A stretch of DNA of 53,489 nucleotides from assembly GCA_022773965.1 (NCBI GenBank), contig JALFNQ010000036.1:1-53489 (forward strand), given 5' to 3'. The DNA is from Lachnospiraceae bacterium (GTDB lineage Bacteria > Bacillota > Clostridia > Lachnospirales > Lachnospiraceae). This document shows, piece by piece, positions 48,378-53,489 of the stretch (position 1 is its first letter; the number at the start of each line of letters is the position of its first letter). A model generated the notes under the pieces. That model worked only from the letters and a program-made list of their open reading frames with translations, had not been told where the DNA came from and searched no databases. Position numbers and translations under genes: made by a program.

Positions 48378-49217
48378 CTATCTTGTCATAGCTTCCACGC
48401 AATTATTCATCAGCATTGCGATGGTCATGGGACCAACACCCCCGGGAACCGGCGTAATTGCTCCGGCAATCGGTTCTACCTGCTCGAAATCCACATCTCC
48501 GCAGAGCTTTCCATCCTCCTGTCTGTGAATACCCACATCAATTACGGTTGCTCCCTCTTTTACATACTCTGCTGTGATCATTTTCGGTTTTCCAACAGCA
48601 ACGATCAAAATATCAGCCTGCTTGCACACAGCTTTCAGATCAGCTGTCCGTGAATGACAGATAGTCACCGTCGCATTCTCTTTTAACATCAAAAGCGCCA
48701 TCGGTTTTCCGACAATATTGCTTCTGCCCACAACCACGCAATGCTTTCCAGCAATATCGATTCCGGAACGCTTTAACAGCTGGATCACCCCTGCCGGTGT
48801 ACAGGAAACAAAGCCCTTCTGACCAACAACAAGCGCTCCTACATTCTGTGTATGGAATCCGTCAACATCCTTTTCCGGTGCAATCGTACGGATGATCTTG
48901 TTTTCATCCATATGTGCCGGAACCGGAAGCTGGCAGAGAATTCCATTGATCTTAGGATCTTCATTCAATGTCTCGATCAACGTAAGCAGTTCATCTTCTG
49001 TTGTCTCTTCCGGCAATTCATAGCTTTCTGAGCGAATACCGATATACTCGCAGGCTCTCTTTTTGTTTCGTACATAAACGGACGAAGCCGGATCGTTTCC
49101 AACCTGAATGACCGCTAAAGCACCCTCAATGCCCTCTGCATTCAGTTTTTCAACCTTTTCCTTCAGTTCATCCTTAATCTCCTGTGAAATTTTTTTCCCA
49201 TCAATCAATTGTGCCAT
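48378..49217 (-). CDS. folD: Bifunctional methylenetetrahydrofolate dehydrogenase/cyclohydrolase
   Basis: VGNDPASSVYVRNKKRACEYIGI; CQLPVPAHM; VVVGRSNIVGKPMALLML; ITPVPGGVGPMTIAML. Confidence 0.98.
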   Translation of the reverse strand: MAQLIDGKKISQEIKDELKEKVEKLNAEGIEGALAVIQVGNDPASSVYVRNKKRACEYIGIRSESYELPEETTEDELLTLIETLNEDPKINGILCQLPVPAHMDENKIIRTIAPEKDVDGFHTQNVGALVVGQKGFVSCTPAGVIQLLKRSGIDIAGKHCVVVGRSNIVGKPMALLMLKENATVTICHSRTADLKAVCKQADILIVAVGKPKMITAEYVKEGATVIDVGIHRQEDGKLCGDVDFEQVEPIAGAITPVPGGVGPMTIAMLMNNCVEAMTR

Positions 49218-49256
49218 CTGTGTATCCTCCATCCATTTTTTGTGTATCTAATCCCA

Positions 49257-52205
49257 CTAAAAAGAGCCATCCTCCAGCAACGCATCAAAGCTTTCCGGAC
49301 TCATCAGGATCTGACGAGGTTTTGTTCCCTCCTCCGGTCCCACCACACCAGCTTCCTCCAGCTGATCCATAATGCGGGCTGCGCGGTTAAAGCCAATTTT
49401 AAAATAGCGCTGCAGCATTCCAATGGAAGCCTTGTCCTTATCCATGAGCAGCTTCGCTGCGTCTACAAAATATGCATCCCTACCGCTGTTATCATTTCCG
49501 GCAGCAGACGCACCGCCACTCATATTTCCTGATGCTTCTGAGATTTTGCTCATCTTTTCTTCTATCGAATTATCATAAGATGCCTGCCCATAGCTCTCCT
49601 TAATAAAGTCCACCACATTTGCGACCTCCTGATCAGAAACGAATGCACCCTGCACACGCAGGGGTTTGTTCAAGCCCTGCGGATAGTAGAGACAATCTCC
49701 CTTTCCAAGCAGCTTTTCCGCACCAACCATATCCAGAATCGTACGCGAATCAACACCTGATGTCACGGAAAACGCGATACGGCTTGGCATATTTGCCTTG
49801 ATCAGACCAGTGATGACATTCACCGATGGCCGCTGTGTTGCAATGATCAAATGGATGCCACAGGCGCGCGCCAGCTGCGCCAGACGGCAGATTGCATCCT
49901 CCACATCTCCCGGAGCCACCATCATCAGATCTGCCAGCTCGTCCACAATAATAACGATCTGAGGCAATTTTTTCGGTTTGTCCGGATCATCGATATCCGC
50001 GATACTCTCCACCTTGGCATTATATCCCTTCAGATCACGAACCCCGTATGCGGCAAATTTCTGATAACGCTCCGTCATCTCAGCAACCGCCCAGTTCAAA
50101 GCTCCCGCTGCCTTTTTCGGGTCTGTCACCACCGGGATGAACAGATGCGGAATTCCATTGTATACAGATAATTCGACTACCTTCGGATCGATCAGGATCA
50201 GCTTGACATCCTCCGGATCCGCCCGGTAGAGGATCGACATGATGATTGTGTTGATACAGACAGATTTTCCGGAACCTGTGGCTCCTGCGATCAAAAGATG
50301 TGGCATTTTGGCAATATCACCCATGATCACCTGTCCACCGATATCACGTCCAGCCGCAAAGGCAATGCTGGAGGGATGCTGTTTAAACTCCTCCGACTCT
50401 ACGAGATCACGGAACATCACAGGGGTGGTCTCCTTATTCGGCACCTCAATACCAATGGCTGCCTTTCCGGGAATCGGAGCTTCCATACGAATATCTGCAG
50501 CTGCAAGATTCAACTTGATATCATCCGTCAGGTTCACAATTTTGCTGACCTTAACACCCATTTCAGGCTGAATCTCATAACGCGTTACCGTAGGTCCGCA
50601 GCTCACATTGGAAATCGTCACATTTACACCAAAATTTTTCAGTGTCTGCTGCAGCTTTAACGCGGTTTGCTGCAAATGCTGTTTACTGTCTCCCTGCAAA
50701 CGGGAATTTCCTTTTTTGAGAAGATCTACAGGCGGAAATACATAGGTTCGCTTGATGGGTGCCTGCTGTTCGATTTCCTCTGCGATCGCCTGCATCTCAT
50801 CCTTCGCTTCCTCTGCGTTCATCTTTGCATTGCGCATCGGTGCGGCAGAGACTGCCCCGGAAACATGTTCCGGCTTTTTCTGACCGGTTGGCCTTTCATC
50901 CGAACCGGCCTGGGAATCCAGTTTCATAACAGGTTCCGGCTCTTCTATCGGTTCAGGTTCTACGAAAGGCTCAGGTTCTACCGTAAATTCAGCTGTTGCC
51001 GGAATCTCTGGTTCTACCATAAGCTCAGGTTCAGCCTGAACTTTAAACTCCGCAAAGGATTCTGCCGGCGGCAGAACCTCCGGCAGTGATCCGTGCACCG
51101 GTGCTGACACCGGCAGATCTGATGTCTGAAACGGACTCACTTCCACCGGTTCTTCTGCTGCAGCCTCAACCTCCTGCGGTGCCTCCGTTTCTATCTGCGC
51201 AAAAAGCCTCTGCAGTTCAGGCGAAAATACCGGCACCGATTCTTCAGCTTTTGCAGCCTGCCCTGGCTCCTCCACCGGTTGCAGACTTACCTGACGCTTT
51301 GCAGTCACCGACGGCTCTGAATGGCTTGCCATATCCTGCTGACCGATTGCCGGATCAATGTTCTCGAATACTTTATTGTTCACATTCCGGATATCCTGCA
51401 CTTTTTTCTCTGACATGCGGGTAAACTTCTCCGGCGTAATCTCTGTAAGCGCATCAGAGGGTGCATAGACATTCTTTTCCGGTGTCAGCTTCGTGTCCAC
51501 GGACACACCGGACACCTTTCGCTCCATACGGCGCTGGGCCCGCTCCTCTCTGCGCTGCTCCTGCATCTCATGAAGACGCTCATTTCCCTCTCTTGCCGAC
51601 TCATACACACGTCTGCCGCCTTTTTGAACATGCTTCCATGCAGAACGTTCTGTCACGATCACCATTGAGATAATCAAGACGATAAAATCGATCACATAGG
51701 CACTGACTCTGCCAAAATTCGGACAGATCAGCCATGCAAACAATCCACCTAAAAAACCTCCGCCATTATGTTCAGTCATTCCATGTATGTAAGAACTAAC
51801 CGGCGAATAATTCTCGGTCACACCCGATACCAGCTCCAAAAACAGACATAGAAAGCACACAAAAAGAATCGCAGCGACCACCTTGATCACCGCAACACGA
51901 TTTTTACCGTTTGAAAGCACAAATACAGTTCCCACAAACAACAGAATAGGAAAAACATATGCCAGCAGCCCGCAGATGCCGAACAGGAAGCTGCTTAACA
52001 GGCTGCCCACCTTTCCACCAATGCCAAAATTGCTGACAAACATGACAATGGATACAGCCAGCATCACCCATAAGATCACTTCCTGATAAACACTGTCATT
52101 TTCCACCGGTGCTGACCTGGCCCTTGTATTTTTTGCTGCAGGCTTTGTATTCCTGCGGCTGCTACTGTTATTTTTCCGATAATTCTGATTCTGACCGGAC
52201 ATCAC
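49257..52205 (-). CDS. FtsK/SpoIIIE family DNA translocase
   Basis: N-terminal TM helices; PHLLIAGATGSGKSVCINTIIMS; C-terminal gamma winged-helix domain ASIGMLQRYFKIGFNRAARIMDQLE. Confidence 0.97.
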   Translation of the reverse strand: MMSGQNQNYRKNNSSSRRNTKPAAKNTRARSAPVENDSVYQEVILWVMLAVSIVMFVSNFGIGGKVGSLLSSFLFGICGLLAYVFPILLFVGTVFVLSNGKNRVAVIKVVAAILFVCFLCLFLELVSGVTENYSPVSSYIHGMTEHNGGGFLGGLFAWLICPNFGRVSAYVIDFIVLIISMVIVTERSAWKHVQKGGRRVYESAREGNERLHEMQEQRREERAQRRMERKVSGVSVDTKLTPEKNVYAPSDALTEITPEKFTRMSEKKVQDIRNVNNKVFENIDPAIGQQDMASHSEPSVTAKRQVSLQPVEEPGQAAKAEESVPVFSPELQRLFAQIETEAPQEVEAAAEEPVEVSPFQTSDLPVSAPVHGSLPEVLPPAESFAEFKVQAEPELMVEPEIPATAEFTVEPEPFVEPEPIEEPEPVMKLDSQAGSDERPTGQKKPEHVSGAVSAAPMRNAKMNAEEAKDEMQAIAEEIEQQAPIKRTYVFPPVDLLKKGNSRLQGDSKQHLQQTALKLQQTLKNFGVNVTISNVSCGPTVTRYEIQPEMGVKVSKIVNLTDDIKLNLAAADIRMEAPIPGKAAIGIEVPNKETTPVMFRDLVESEEFKQHPSSIAFAAGRDIGGQVIMGDIAKMPHLLIAGATGSGKSVCINTIIMSILYRADPEDVKLILIDPKVVELSVYNGIPHLFIPVVTDPKKAAGALNWAVAEMTERYQKFAAYGVRDLKGYNAKVESIADIDDPDKPKKLPQIVIIVDELADLMMVAPGDVEDAICRLAQLARACGIHLIIATQRPSVNVITGLIKANMPSRIAFSVTSGVDSRTILDMVGAEKLLGKGDCLYYPQGLNKPLRVQGAFVSDQEVANVVDFIKESYGQASYDNSIEEKMSKISEASGNMSGGASAAGNDNSGRDAYFVDAAKLLMDKDKASIGMLQRYFKIGFNRAARIMDQLEEAGVVGPEEGTKPRQILMSPESFDALLEDGSF

Positions 52206-52239
52206 TCATTACCTCTTCATTCCTAAAGGTGCACATCTG

Positions 52240-53115
52240 TTACACCTGATATAAGTACACACCTACAGAAATTGCGCCCACGATAAAGCAATAGATCGCA
52301 AATCCCGTAAAATGTTTCTGGCGTACTACATAGAGCATCGCCTTAATGCAGACATATCCTACAACTGCCGCAACTACCATTCCAATCAGATAGTAAAGAA
52401 TCTCCGTATTTGTAAAGGATACACTGGCAAGATCCGAAAGCTCGAATACCAGTGAGCCCAGCACGGCCGGGATCGACATGATAAAAGAATATTTCACTGC
52501 AAAATTGCGGTCAAATCCGCTGAGCAGACATGCTGCAATGGTCGTTCCGGAGCGCGACAAACCAGGCATTGTCGCTACACCCTGCGCAATACCAATGATA
52601 AATGCATTTGAATAAGTTACCTGACGCGGCATTTTTTCCCCACCCTTACAGTGATCTGCCAAAAGTAGCAGCATACTTGTAAGAATCAGGCAGATACCCG
52701 GCACGATCAGTATTTTTGATGCCATCTCCACCAGACTGGCATCCAGAACACCGATGATTCCGGTAGGAATCGTAGATACGATCACCAGCATTACAAACTT
52801 CCGGTATCCGTTGCACACCACATGGTGATAGCCACCCTTCTTTTTCCCTGCAAGATTTGAGAAAAAAACACCGACATTTCTGCAGGCATCTGCGATGATC
52901 GCAAAGCCCTCGCGGATCATCTTCCATATATCCTTATAATAAACAGCAAAAATTGCAATCAGTGTACCCAGATGGAGAATCACATCAAAGAGCAACCCAA
53001 CATCCTCCACATTGAAAAGGATCTTAAAAAGTGCCAGATGCCCGGAACTGCTCACCGGCAGGAATTCTGTCACACCCTGAATGATACCCATCAGAATCGC
53101 TTCTAATAATGACAT
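52240..53115 (-). CDS. uppP: Undecaprenyl-diphosphatase (BacA/UppP)
   Basis: GIIQGVTEFLPVSSSGHLALFK; GVATMPGLSRSGTTIAACLLSG. Confidence 0.97.
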   Translation of the reverse strand: MSLLEAILMGIIQGVTEFLPVSSSGHLALFKILFNVEDVGLLFDVILHLGTLIAIFAVYYKDIWKMIREGFAIIADACRNVGVFFSNLAGKKKGGYHHVVCNGYRKFVMLVIVSTIPTGIIGVLDASLVEMASKILIVPGICLILTSMLLLLADHCKGGEKMPRQVTYSNAFIIGIAQGVATMPGLSRSGTTIAACLLSGFDRNFAVKYSFIMSIPAVLGSLVFELSDLASVSFTNTEILYYLIGMVVAAVVGYVCIKAMLYVVRQKHFTGFAIYCFIVGAISVGVYLYQV

Positions 53116-53190
53116 GTTATGCCTCCTTTTTGATAGCTAACCATACATTTCTATATATTAGCATATTCGGGCATAAATGTCACCAAAAAG

Positions 53191-53489
53191 TTATTGATCG
53201 ATCAATTCATGCAATTTTTCCAATGCCTGACGGATACCTCCCACTGCATCGATCAGCCCCTCCTCCACAGTCTGGGCTCCCACAAGTACCGTGCCCAGAT
53301 CCTTCGTCAGCATACCCGTATTCAGCATAAGCTCCTCCAGACGTTTCTGAGCAATGCGTGAATGCTCAGATACAAAACCTGTGATCCGATCCTGGATTTG
53401 TTGAAAATACTCATAAGTCTGTGGTGCTCCGATCGTCAATCCATTCAGCCGTACCGGATGGATCACCATTGTACCGGTGGGAACGATAT
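53191..53489 (-). CDS. ClpP/TepA-like protease, C-terminal part (truncated by window edge)
   Basis: Reading frame open to the edge: IVPTGTMVIHPVRLNG...ISEHSRIAQKRLEELMLNTG; upstream of ftsK/spoIIIE as for B. subtilis tepA. Confidence 0.75.
   Translation of the reverse strand, partial: IVPTGTMVIHPVRLNGLTIGAPQTYEYFQQIQDRITGFVSEHSRIAQKRLEELMLNTGMLTKDLGTVLVGAQTVEEGLIDAVGGIRQALEKLHELIDQ

Noticed and set aside
50930-51060. Repetitive Glu/Pro-coding sequence in the ftsK gene
   Set aside because: Explained as the low-complexity linker common in FtsK/SpoIIIE proteins.
1-53489. CRISPR array, tRNA/rRNA genes, intact IS or prophage, classical defence island
   Set aside because: No periodic repeats, no tRNA-like clusters recognised, no transposase/integrase/nuclease-toxin genes among the ORFs.

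Overview
This 53.5 kb window looks like conserved chromosomal backbone of a spore-forming Firmicute, most likely Lachnospiraceae-like (inferred from protein content and gene order; no search was run). Most genes are on the minus strand. Blocks in order: rpoZ-gmk-remA-yicC; divergent rqcH and an alpha/beta SASP; recG, a DAK-domain protein and Asp23; rpmB; a GerW/DUF2953 sporulation block; a NUDIX hydrolase with a PBP2/FtsW pair; a U32 peptidase; zapA-ruvB-ruvA; an EetB-like/EetA-like pair with miaB; apbE; a PAS protein with a PdaA-type deacetylase; a complete rnfCDGEAB operon; yprB; cheR; rpsA-ispH-cmk; a BaiN-like flavoprotein, an RpiR regulator and a YkuD L,D-transpeptidase; a five-gene biotin-dependent Na+ decarboxylase/transcarboxylase-like operon; dacF; xpt; folD; ftsK/spoIIIE; uppP; and a TepA/ClpP-like gene cut by the window edge. 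I found no CRISPR array, intact IS element, prophage, rRNA or tRNA. The most interesting items are: (1) the operon combining a divergent acyl-CoA carboxyltransferase, a 5S/OadA-like subunit without a biotin domain, a separate biotin carrier, OadB, and a lipoprotein-like OadG with an extra extracellular domain; (2) EetA/EetB-like genes and apbE close to the Rnf operon; (3) a set of structured intergenic elements with terminal inverted repeats; (4) a 29-codon putative membrane microprotein overlapping the cheR start; (5) an xpt leader with hairpins but no visible purine riboswitch. I cannot claim a clearly new system from sequence alone.
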